NCBI GenBank assembly: GCA_032622095.1
Contig: CP136065.1
Span: forward strand, 61,859,094-61,923,093
Length of the DNA: 64,000 nt
DNA from: Siphonodentalium dalli
Lineage: Eukaryota > Mollusca > Scaphopoda > Gadilida > Siphonodentaliidae
Direction of reading: 5' to 3'
Positions 38,801 through 50,139 of the stretch are shown in pieces. The first letter of the stretch is position 1. Every line of letters begins with the position of its first letter. Both the position numbers and the translations under genes were made by a program. The notes beneath the pieces are model-generated. The model made no database searches and was not told the DNA's origin. It worked only from the letters and a program-made list of their open reading frames with translations.

Positions 38801-41800
38801 CGATCGGTCGAGAATCGTAGATTTGTATAAATGACAGACAGACAGACAGACAAACAAACAAACAGAGGTCTTCAAAATATATATGAGACTAGCCGATGAG
38901 CCCGACGTTGTCCGGGCTATTCATCCGGGCTATTCAAAAACCAAATTTCAAGTCGATAGCTCTACCCGTTTCCGATATCTGGTCTGCGCATGCGCGAAGC
39001 TGGCGTCGCACGGGCTCGGCGACCCGATAAAATTCGTATCCGGGGCAAGATACATTCACATACCAAATTTCAAGTCGATAGCTCCACCCGTTTCCGAGAT
39101 CTCGTCTGCGCATGCGCGAAGCTGGCGTCGCACGGGCTCGCCGACCCGATAAAATTCGTATCCGGGGCAAGATACATTCACATAGCAAATTTCAAGTCGA
39201 TAGCTCCACCCGTTTCCGAGATCTCGTCTGCGCATGCGCGAAGCTGGTGTCGCACGGGCTCGGCGACCCGATAAAATTCGTATCCGGGGCAAGATACATT
39301 CACATAGCAAATTTCAAGTCGATAGCTCCACCCGTTTCCGAGATCTCGTCTGCGCATGCGCGAAGCGGGCGCCGCACGGGCTCGCCAATACGACAACGTT
39401 CACCGCCTGGTCAAACAACACACACGTACCAAGTTTCGTCCCGATCGGTCGAGAATCGTAGATTTGTATAAATGACAGACAGACAGACAAACAAACAAAC
39501 AAACAGAGGTCTTCAAAATATATATGAGACTAGCCGATGAGCCCGACGTTGTCCGGGCTATTCATCCGGGCTATTCAAAAACCAAATTTCAAGTCGATAG
39601 CTCTACCCGTTTCCGATATCTGGTCTGCGCATGCGCGAAGCTGGCGTCGCACGGGCTCGGCGACCCGATAAAATTCGTATCCGGGGCAAGATACATTCAC
39701 ATACCAAATTTCAAGTCGATAGCTCCACCCGTTTCCGAGATCTCGTCTGCGCATGCGCGAAGCTGGCGTCGCACGGGCTCGCCGACCCGATAAAATTTGT
39801 ATCCGGGGCAAGATACATTCACATAGCAAATTTCAAGTCGATAGCTCCACCCGTTTCCGAGATCTCGTCTGCGCATGCGCGAAGCTGGTGTCGCACGGGC
39901 TCGGCGACCCGATAAAATTCGTATCCGGGGCAAGATACATTCACATAGCAAATTTCAAGTCGATAGCTCCACCCGTTTCCGATATCTCGTCTGCGCATGC
40001 GCGAAGCGGGCGCCGCACGGGCTCGCCAATACGACAACGTTCACCGCCTGGTCACACTACACACACGTACCAAGTTTCGCCCCGATCGGTCGAGAATCGT
40101 AGATTTGTATAAATGACAGACAGACAGACAGACAAACAAACAAACAGAGGTCTTCAAAATATATATGAGACTAGCCGATGAGCCCGACGTTGTCCGGGCT
40201 ATTCATCCGGGCTATTCAAAAACCAAATTTCAAGTCGATAGCTCTACCCGTTTCCGATATCTGGTCTGCGCATGCGCGAAGCTGGCGTCGCACGGGCTCG
40301 GCGACCCGATAAAATTCGTATCCGGGGCAAGATACATTCACATACCAAATTTCAAGTCGATAGCTCCACCCGTTTCCGAGATCTCGTCTGCGCATGCGCG
40401 AAGCTGGCGTCGCACGGGCTCGCCGACCCGATAAAATTTGTATCCGGGGCAAGATACATTCACATAGCAAATTTCAAGTCGATAGCTCCACCCGTTTCCG
40501 AGATCTCGTCTGCGCATGCGCGAAGCTGGTGTCGCACGGGCTCGGCGACCCGATAAAATTCGTATCCGGGGCAAGATACATTCACATAGCAAATTTCAAG
40601 TCGATAGCTCCACCCGTTTCCGATATCTCGTCTGCGCATGCGCGAAGCGGGCGCCGCACGGGCTCGCCAATACGACAACGTTCACCGCCTGGTCACACTA
40701 CACACACGTACCAAGTTTCGCCCCGATCGGTCGAGAATCGTAGATTTGTATAAATGACAGACAGACAGACAGACAAACAAACAAACAGAGGTCTTCAAAA
40801 TATATATGAGACTAGCCGATGAGCCCGACGTTGTCCGGGCTATTCATCCGGGCTATTCAAAAACCAAATTTCAAGTCGATAGCTCTACCCGTTTCCGATA
40901 TCTGGTCTGCGCATGCGCGAAGCTGGCGTCGCACGGGCTCGGCGACCCGATAAAATTCGTATCCGGGGCAAGATACATTCACATACCAAATTTCAAGTCG
41001 ATAGCTCCACCCGTTTCCGAGATCTCGTCTGCGCATGCGCGAAGCTGGTGTCGCACGGGCTCGGCGACCCGATAAAATTCGTATCCGGGGCAAGATACAT
41101 TCACATAGCAAATTTCAAGTCGATAGCTCCACCCGTTTCCGAGATCTCGTCTGCGCATGCGCGAAGCGGGCGCCGCACGGGCTCGCCAATACGACAACGT
41201 TCACCGCCTGGTCAAACAACACACACGTACCAAGTTTCGTCCCGATCGGTCGAGAATCGTAGATTTGTATAAATGACAGACAGACAGACAAACAAACAAA
41301 CAAACAGAGGTCTTCAAAATATATATGAGACTAGCCGATGAGCCCGACGTTGTCCGGGCTATTCATCCGGGCTATTCAAAAACCAAATTTCAAGTCGATA
41401 GCTCTACCCGTTTCCGATATCTGGTCTGCGCATGCGCGAAGCTGGCGTCGCACGGGCTCGGCGACCCGATAAAATTCGTATCCGGGGCAAGATACATTCA
41501 CATACCAAATTTCAAGTCGATAGCTCCACCCGTTTCCGAGATCTCGTCTGCGCATGCGCGAAGCTGGCGTCGCACGGGCTCGCCGACCCGATAAAATTTG
41601 TATCCGGGGCAAGATACATTCACATAGCAAATTTCAAGTCGATAGCTCCACCCGTTTCCGAGATCTCGTCTGCGCATGCGCGAAGCTGGTGTCGCACGGG
41701 CTCGGCGACCCGATAAAATTCGTATCCGGGGCAAGATACATTCACATAGCAAATTTCAAGTCGATAGCTCCACCCGTTTCCGATATCTCGTCTGCGCATG

Positions 41801-44800
41801 CGCGAAGCGGGCGCCGCACGGGCTCGCCAATACGACAACGTTCACCGCCTGGTCACACTACACACACGTACCAAGTTTCGCCCCGATCGGTCGAGAATCG
41901 TAGATTTGTATAAATGACAGACAGACAGACAGACAAACAAACAAACAGAGGTCTTCAAAATATATATGAGACTAGCCGATGAGCCCGACGTTGTCCGGGC
42001 TATTCATCCGGGCTATTCAAAAACCAAATTTCAAGTCGATAGCTCTACCCGTTTCCGATATCTGGTCTGCGCATGCGCGAAGCTGGCGTCGCACGGGCTC
42101 GGCGACCCGATAAAATTCGTATCCGGGGCAAGATACATTCACATACCAAATTTCAAGTCGATAGCTCCACCCGTTTCCGAGATCTCGTCTGCGCATGCGC
42201 GAAGCTGGCGTCGCACGGGCTCGCCGACCCGATAAAATTTGTATCCGGGGCAAGATACATTCACATAGCAAATTTCAAGTCGATAGCTCCACCCGTTTCC
42301 GAGATCTCGTCTGCGCATGCGCGAAGCTGGTGTCGCACGGGCTCGGCGACCCGATAAAATTCGTATCCGGGGCAAGATACATTCACATAGCAAATTTCAA
42401 GTCGATAGCTCCACCCGTTTCCGATATCTCGTCTGCGCATGCGCGAAGCGGGCGCCGCACGGGCTCGCCAATACGACAACGTTCACCGCCTGGTCACACT
42501 ACACACACGTACCAAGTTTCGCCCCGATCGGTCGAGAATCGTAGATTTGTATAAATGACAGACAGACAGACAGACAAACAAACAAACAGAGGTCTTCAAA
42601 ATATATATGAGACTAGCCGATGAGCCCGACGTTGTCCGGGCTATTCATCCGGGCTATTCAAAAACCAAATTTCAAGTCGATAGCTCTACCCGTTTCCGAT
42701 ATCTGGTCTGCGCATGCGCGAAGCTGGCGTCGCACGGGCTCGGCGACCCGATAAAATTCGTATCCGGGGCAAGATACATTCACATACCAAATTTCAAGTC
42801 GATAGCTCCACCCGTTTCCGAGATCTCGTCTGCGCATGCGCGAAGCTGGTGTCGCACGGGCTCGGCGACCCGATAAAATTCGTATCCGGGGCAAGATACA
42901 TTCACATAGCAAATTTCAAGTCGATAGCTCCACCCGTTTCCGAGATCTCGTCTGCGCATGCGCGAAGCGGGCGCCGCACGGGCTCGCCAATACGACAACG
43001 TTCACCGCCTGGTCAAACAACACACACGTACCAAGTTTCGTCCCGATCGGTCGAGAATCGTAGATTTGTATAAATGACAGACAGACAGACAAACAAACAA
43101 ACAAACAGAGGTCTTCAAAATATATATGAGACTAGCCGATGAGCCCGACGTTGTCCGGGCTATTCATCCGGGCTATTCAAAAACCAAATTTCAAGTCGAT
43201 AGCTCTACCCGTTTCCGATATCTGGTCTGCGCATGCGCGAAGCTGGCGTCGCACGGGCTCGGCGACCCGATAAAATTCGTATCCGGGGCAAGATACATTC
43301 ACATACCAAATTTCAAGTCGATAGCTCCACCCGTTTCCGAGATCTCGTCTGCGCATGCGCGAAGCTGGCGTCGCACGGGCTCGCCGACCCGATAAAATTT
43401 GTATCCGGGGCAAGATACATTCACATAGCAAATTTCAAGTCGATAGCTCCACCCGTTTCCGAGATCTCGTCTGCGCATGCGCGAAGCTGGTGTCGCACGG
43501 GCTCGGCGACCCGATAAAATTCGTATCCGGGGCAAGATACATTCACATAGCAAATTTCAAGTCGATAGCTCCACCCGTTTCCGATATCTCGTCTGCGCAT
43601 GCGCGAAGCGGGCGCCGCACGGGCTCGCCAATACGACAACGTTCACCGCCTGGTCACACTACACACACGTACCAAGTTTCGCCCCGATCGGTCGAGAATC
43701 GTAGATTTGTATAAATGACAGACAGACAGACAGACAAACAAACAAACAGAGGTCTTCAAAATATATATGAGACTAGCCGATGAGCCCGACGTTGTCCGGG
43801 CTATTCATCCGGGCTATTCAAAAACCAAATTTCAAGTCGATAGCTCTACCCGTTTCCGATATCTGGTCTGCGCATGCGCGAAGCTGGCGTCGCACGGGCT
43901 CGGCGACCCGATAAAATTCGTATCCGGGGCAAGATACATTCACATACCAAATTTCAAGTCGATAGCTCCACCCGTTTCCGAGATCTCGTCTGCGCATGCG
44001 CGAAGCTGGCGTCGCACGGGCTCGCCGACCCGATAAAATTCGTATCCGGGGCAAGATACATTCACATAGCAAATTTCAAGTCGATAGCTCCACCCGTTTC
44101 CGAGATCTCGTCTGCGCATGCGCGAAGCGGGCGCCGCACGGGCTCGCCAATACGACAACGTTCACCGCCTGGTCAAACAACACACACGTACCAAGTTTCG
44201 TCCCGATCGGTCGAGAATCGTAGATTTGTATAAATGACAGACAGACAGACAAACAAACAAACAAACAGAGGTCTTCAAAATATATATGAGACTAGCCGAT
44301 GAGCCCGACGTTGTCCGGGCTATTCATCCGGGCTATTCAAAAACCAAATTTCAAGTCGATAGCTCTACCCGTTTCCGATATCTGGTCTGCGCATGCGCGA
44401 AGCTGGCGTCGCACGGGCTCGGCGACCCGATAAAATTCGTATCCGGGGCAAGATACATTCACATACCAAATTTCAAGTCGATAGCTCCACCCGTTTCCGA
44501 GATCTCGTCTGCGCATGCGCGAAGCTGGCGTCGCACGGGCTCGCCGACCCGATAAAATTTGTATCCGGGGCAAGATACATTCACATAGCAAATTTCAAGT
44601 CGATAGCTCCACCCGTTTCCGAGATCTCGTCTGCGCATGCGCGAAGCTGGTGTCGCACGGGCTCGGCGACCCGATAAAATTCGTATCCGGGGCAAGATAC
44701 ATTCACATAGCAAATTTCAAGTCGATAGCTCCACCCGTTTCCGATATCTCGTCTGCGCATGCGCGAAGCGGGCGCCGCACGGGCTCGCCAATACGACAAC

Positions 44801-46086
44801 GTTCACCGCCTGGTCACACTACACACACGTACCAAGTTTCGCCCCGATCGGTCGAGAATCGTAGATTTGTATAAATGACAGACAGACAGACAGACAAACA
44901 AACAAACAGAGGTCTTCAAAATATATATGAGACTAGCCGATGAGCCCGACGTTGTCCGGGCTATTCATCCGGGCTATTCAAAAACCAAATTTCAAGTCGA
45001 TAGCTCTACCCGTTTCCGATATCTGGTATGCGCATGCGCGAAGCTGGCGTCGCACGGGCTCGGCGACCCGATAAAATTCGTATCCGGGGCAAGATACATT
45101 CACATACCAAATTTCAAGTCGATAGCTCCACCCGTTTCCGAGATCTCGTCTGCGCATGCGCGAAGCTGGTGTCGCACGGGCTCGGCGACCCGATAAAATT
45201 CGTATCCGGGGCAAGATACATTCACATAGCAAATTTCAAGTCGATAGCTCCACCCGTTTCCGAGATCTCGTCTGCGCATGCGCGAAGCGGGCGCCGCACG
45301 GGCTCGCCAATACGACAACGTTCACCGCCTGGTCAAACAACACACACGTACCAAGTTTCGTCCCGATCGGTCGAGAATCGTAGATTTGTATAAATGACAG
45401 ACAGACAGACAAACAAACAAACAAACAGAGGTCTTCAAAATATATATGAGACTAGCCGATGAGCCCGACGTTGTCCGGGCTATTCATCCGGGCTATTCAA
45501 AAACCAAATTTCAAGTCGATAGCTCTACCCGTTTCCGATATCTGGTCTGCGCATGCGCGAAGCTGGCGTCGCACGGGCTCGGCGACCCGATAAAATTCGT
45601 ATCCGGGGCAAGATACATTCACATACCAAATTTCAAGTCGATAGCTCCACCCGTTTCCGAGATCTCGTCTGCGCATGCGCGAAGCTGGCGTCGCACGGGC
45701 TCGCCGACCCGATAAAATTTGTATCCGGGGCAAGATACATTCACATAGCAAATTTCAAGTCGATAGCTCCACCCGTTTCCGAGATCTCGTCTGCGCATGC
45801 GCGAAGCTGGTGTCGCACGGGCTCGGCGACCCGATAAAATTCGTATCCGGGGCAAGATACATTCACATAGCAAATTTCAAGTCGATAGCTCCACCCGTTT
45901 CCGATATCTCGTCTGCGCATGCGCGAAGCGGGCGCCGCACGGGCTCGCCAATACGACAACGTTCACCGCCTGGTCACACTACACACACGTACCAAGTTTC
46001 GCCCCGATCGGTCGAGAATCGTAGATTTGTATAAATGACAGACAGACAGACAGACAAACAAACAAACAGAGGTCTTCAAAATATAT

Positions 46087-46733
46087 ATGAGACTAGCCGA
46101 TGAGCCCGACGTTGTCCGGGCTATTCATCCGGGCTATTCAAAAACCAAATTTCAAGTCGATAGCTCTACCCGTTTCCGATATCTGGTCTGCGCATGCGCG
46201 AAGCTGGCGTCGCACGGGCTCGGCGACCCGATAAAATTCGTATCCGGGGCAAGATACATTCACATACCAAATTTCAAGTCGATAGCTCCACCCGTTTCCG
46301 AGATCTCGTCTGCGCATGCGCGAAGCTGGCGTCGCACGGGCTCGGCGACCCGATAAAATTCGTATCCGGGGCAAGATACATTCACATAGCAAATTTCAAG
46401 TCGATAGCTCCACCCGTTTCCGAGATCTCGTCTGCGCATGCGCGAAGCTGGTGTCGCACGGGCTCGGCGACCCGATAAAATTCGTATCCGGGGCAAGATA
46501 CATTCACATAGCAAATTTCAAGTCGATAGCTCCACCCGTTTCCGAGATCTCGTCTGCGCATGCGCGAAGCGGGCGCCGCACGGGCTCGCCAATACGACAA
46601 CGTTCACCGCCTGGTCAAACTACACACACGTACCAAGTTTCGCCCCGATCGGTCGAGAATCGTAGATTTGTATAAATGACAGACAGACAGACAGACAAAC
46701 AAACAAACAGAGGTCTTCAAAATATATATGAGA
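46087..46733 (+). repeat. Terminal satellite unit and array boundary
   Basis: The last unit is a full 641-bp long unit (46087-46727). It mixes a B-type body and GTCAAAC with an A-type tail (TTTCGCCCCGATC and five GACA repeats). Six bases of a following head, ATGAGA, remain at 46728-46733 before unrelated DNA begins with TGGTGGTTGTAG. The end is abrupt, with no decay gradient of degenerate monomers. Confidence 0.92.
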
Positions 46734-47289
46734 TGGTGGTTGTAGAATAAGAGTCCTCACTTTTAGTTGAAAAATGGCCACAATTATGGAAGATGGGTGC
46801 CAAAATGACGGCAAAAACATGAAAATGTTCGGTTTTTGCCTTATTTTTGTTTAAATACTTTACAATTTTCGAGATAATATAAGAGAAGATATCAACAATA
46901 TGTTGACTATTCGATGGAATAACCCTCGTGAAAGAGTCATGCACACTAAAGGCTAAGTAGTATAGTTTGTTCTGGTACAAATGTGAGGTAGAATATGTGC
47001 TATGTAAAATGAAAAAAATTATTCTCGGACAGGGTTTCATTCTGTAAATGCTTAGAAACCAACAATGAATGGCTCTGATGTCTTCAATTATATTTGCGAC
47101 ACTAATATATAGTTCGATCAATTGATTACAAATTTGAATATCGAGATCTTTGCAAATAAAAAAGCAATTTAGTAGTGGATTTACCACGAAATACGGAAAC
47201 ACCAAATGACAAAACCCATAATCGTCAAATTCAATTTGGTTCTCAAAACAGGAACACGTGGAAGGTATTCTGCAACCTATCTTCATCAT
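46717..47289 (-). other. 190-codon open frame in left arm, probably not a gene
   Basis: This is the longest open frame next to the satellite, and its last codons run into satellite sequence (SYIF). A matching frame exists in the right arm (about 52190-52740), interrupted by stops. In the best-aligned 118 bases, differences between the arms fall on codon positions 1, 2 and 3 in the ratio of about 9:3:5. A protein under selection would show an excess at position 3. The open frame is therefore probably chance or a dead remnant lying downstream of the pseudogene in the same repeat. Confidence 0.55.
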
Positions 47290-47667
47290 CGGGACTCGTA
47301 TTAAAATTGCCAGTACTTAAATTCAGTTGTTATGTCCAATTATACACAAAAGGATTGAAGCGTATACTCGAAAGTATATTTGAGGTCGGAATAAGAAATC
47401 GTTTTATTTCCTTGTAACATATTGGGCCCTGAATTATTCCAGCAACAGAACATGAAACAATCATGCGAACGCAAGCGGGAATCCAAGGCACCCTTGAATA
47501 TAGTCCAGATTCAAAAATATGTACATTATTGCAATGTATTGCATGTATATGTGTAATCGTGTGTATACTATTGTTGCTGGGATACACTCCAGGGGGGTTC
47601 TGTGGTTGGAAGATGGATCAGTAAATTTTAAAATGCACTTTGTTTAAAATAAACTGAATTGAACAAT

Positions 47668-49960
47668 TCACTTCTCGCAACCACATCTGGGCAACTTCAT
47701 ACGTCGACGTTTTCTTTTTGAACATTTGCACCTGGAACAAACAGATTTGCAAACACATTTAATCAAGTCTGTGCACTCGCTATAGCCGCTTCTGGTTGTC
47801 ATCCATACAGGAACAAAAGAACCGTCAATCAATTTCCATCCAAAGAAGTCAGGTGCTGGAAACTTTCCATCTACTGTGGGGCTTACAGTCCATATACCAG
47901 CCTGATATATATCACGACCTTCATGTTGCAAGAGCATGTTCCTCGTTATTGGTAAATGTTCAAGTGCTGAACATTTCATGCCTAGATTCATTAACTGAGG
48001 TCAGGTTCAAAGATTTGTCATAAACAAACATGACGAAACGCTAAATACACTCACATAGTGGTGATGAGACATCAAGTACCACACAATGATTCCTAGCAAT
48101 TGGCATCAAGCATTCTATGAGGTCTGGGCGCTTTCCAAGCATCCCAAAATTGCGCATACCCTTACCAAAGAAAAAGGAAGTTGAGTCTTATCCTGATATC
48201 GGATGGAATATTGGTACAGTTGAATACAAGTACAGTTAAATTTTTTGAGCCCATTGAATTGCACATATCAACTATGTTGTAGGTATCATGTGATTTAGAC
48301 TTGTCAAAAGACAAACAGTTTCAAATATTTGCATTGAAGCATAGCATGCATATATGTATCAACATAGTCCAAGTCTTCTCGTACTAAAACTAGCTAAGAT
48401 TTTGGGATGGAGAGATGCTATAGTATTTAGTCCGAGATCGCGCGCATATATATAGCCTTCTTATGACACGAGTTACGCCCAGGATCTGTGGTGTATTTTA
48501 CTCGATTTACCTAACAAAGCAATACATGATGCTATATACGTCGGAAAGAGTGACATCTTATGGTCAGAATGGTGTATAATATCTAACTTTAATGTTAAAT
48601 TACACATAGAATATTCCGGTTGATTGCCACAAACATCGTTGTTTTTTCTGTTTGTTTACTTAACTGAAAGCCGAACTCAGGTTCCGAAGAACTTCGGCAT
48701 TGTCCGGTGTTTGTTCTGAGTATTCTAGTTTCCGTTTCTATATAGCGCGGGGTTTTCCGAACAAAATGGCGAAAACCGATCGCCGCAAAGTCCAGTTTCC
48801 AATGTGCTTTGAGAACAATTCCCGCACTAAAAACTTAATGACATAATGGAGGATCAGAAAGGTAGTTTTGTTGACAATTTTCGCAAGCAACTTGTCAAAA
48901 TTGGAGCAAATTAGAACTCTTGTGTCTGACTTGCCATGCGTGTGATTTTCATCCATGTGCATTTTGACAAAATAATCGGAGAACCGAATCACACAGTTTC
49001 GAAATATAGTTCTTCCGTTTTAGTGGGACTTTTCAAACTTAAGGTTAAAAATTTATACAAATTTTGTTTGATTTTTTGTGTGCTTAACAAGAGCAGAATA
49101 TTGCTCTGTTCGCTTAGTATATATCTTAATTTCACTGAAGTCCACCAAATGTGGGAAATGTAGCACCATATTATTTATTCTAATGCTCGTTGTGTTTACA
49201 CTGTTTTAAACTTTGAGAGGGTTGTAATTCCCCGTAATTTATTTAATGTATTACATTTATATCTTCAATGTTTAATTAATCTATTTATTTTTTATTTATT
49301 GACACACATAATTACGATTACAATGGAGAATTCATCGTAATTTGCGTTGTCAGTCGAAAATCTACGGAATATTTTCAACGGAAAATGCCGAACACAGTTC
49401 GCGAGGTCAACTGAGTTCTCATATATTTTTAAAAATTTGTAAACATTGCGGTAAATGTCTCTTTTCGCATTAAATTACCGCTTTCAATTCACAACTGATG
49501 AGGGGTTCAGATCAAATAGCATGTCTTCTGCGGAAAATATCTTTTATTGTCGCAATTGTGATATTTTATTTCATATAATTGTGGTTTTATTTGAGCGGGT
49601 CATTAACGCTTAACTCGTGTCATAAGAAGGCTATGCGCGCGATCTCGGACTAAATACTAGCATCTCTCCATCCCAAAATCTTAGCTAGTTTTAGTACGAG
49701 AAGACTTGGACTAGTATCAACAGTGCGAACAATAATCGATATATAATCGGTTTGTAGCATATGAAATATATGTTCTTCTCACACGAAAACCAGCTGTTTC
49801 CCCATCTATATCGAAAGTGTGCGAAAGGAGGGGTGGTAATAATTGTGACTTCCTAAGCTGCATGAAGGTCCCATCCGATTCAAACCACATACCGGTAGAA
49901 ACTGCAGAGCTAAAGCCAAAGGTCGAGTGTAAGGTGTTCGACGGGGTGCTCTGATACACT
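47668..49960 (-). pseudogene. Decayed transposon-like gene copy, left arm (GCD/Cys-rich family)
   Basis: Reading on the minus strand from about 49960 there is an open piece ending in DGETAGFRVRRTYISYATN. Then comes the inserted element 48365-49713. Further on (about 48050-48280) is SG-stop-DSTSFFFGKG, and from 47991 to 47668 a frame with KCSALEHLP, AGIWTVSP, GSFVPVWMT and a basic Cys-rich end (CVCKSVCSRCKCSK). The right-arm copy shows the intact form HAISGCDSTSFFFGKG. These motifs belong to an uncharacterised, highly repetitive family seen in many invertebrate genomes that I recognise by EEADT, HA-x-GCD-T/S and a C-terminal Cys cluster. I cannot name the transposon superfamily. It is broken by stops, frameshifts and the insertion. 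Confidence 0.65.
48365..49713. mobile_element. Mutator-like MITE, 1349 bp, 9-bp target duplication
   Basis: The two ends are near-identical inverted repeats of 111 bp (48365-48475) and 103 bp (49611-49713), starting TAGTCCAAGTCTTCTCGTAC. They differ mainly by a two-base and a six-base insertion in the left copy. The element is flanked by the perfect 9-bp direct repeat GTATCAACA (48356-48364 and 49714-49722). Long terminal inverted repeats with 9- to 11-bp target duplications are typical of Mutator-like elements. No transposase frame lies inside, so it is non-autonomous. The right arm of the large inverted repeat has the corresponding sequence near 50396-50450 without the element. Confidence 0.85.
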
Positions 49961-50139
49961 TACTGCCACCCGAAGTCGGGCACACCTTCTCAATGTATAT
50001 CAGCACAACGTTTATTCCATATGTTATGATGCAACTCGCAGATTGTAGAATAATTGACTTGGTTTTGGACAGGTAAATAGAGGACAGTATCAAAACAGGA
50101 ACGCGAGATAAACGTGGTTGTGGGATTCGATGTAAACTG

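Larger units (their letters stand above)
1..46733 (+). repeat. Hierarchical satellite array (122-bp monomer, 519/641-bp units)
   Basis: The whole stretch is head-to-tail copies of one composite unit with no other DNA between them. A unit is a 58-bp head (starting ATGAGACTAGCCGATGAG), three or four 122-bp monomers (each starting CCAAATTTC or GCAAATTTC), and a 95-bp tail. Unit starts from 623 to 46728 are spaced 519 bp (19 short units) or 641 bp (55 long units), with one rearranged unit of 1011 bp. Six small deviations (-4, +4, -4, -4, -1, -13) make the sum exact. Short units start at 623, 4347, 6785, 7941, 11024, 12184, 14626, 17068, 20792, 22963, 25405, 29129, 32853, 35295, 37736, 40806, 42607, 43767 and 44927. 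Of the long units 39 are type A, 12 type B and 4 are A/B mixtures. A type-2 monomer is about 55% GC with about 15 CpG, unlike the AT-rich flank. The array runs off the left edge. The head-to-tail orientation is arbitrary; no transcription is shown. Confidence 0.98.
46734..49960. repeat. Large inverted repeat, left arm
   Basis: The reverse complement aligns over most of its length with 50130-52750. Good landmarks are TCTTATATTATCTCGAAAAT (46866-46885 reversed; 52599-52618 forward) and ATCGATTATTGTT (near 49740 reversed; near 50396 forward). The arm is interrupted by the element at 48365-49713. Its outer end coincides with the satellite boundary. The inner limit is approximate because similarity fades near 49960. 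Confidence 0.8.

Noticed and set aside
1-46733. Hundreds of open frames of 60-121 codons on both strands
   Set aside because: They are the same repeat read in shifting frames, overlap on both strands and differ only as the satellite units differ. No start context, splice signal or family match supports coding.
1-46733. CRISPR array
   Set aside because: The repeats are contiguous and far too long, with no unique spacers, and the context is eukaryotic.
46717-47289. 190-residue protein-coding gene
   Set aside because: Between the two arms, changes are not concentrated at third codon positions, the partner frame has stops, and the frame end runs into satellite.
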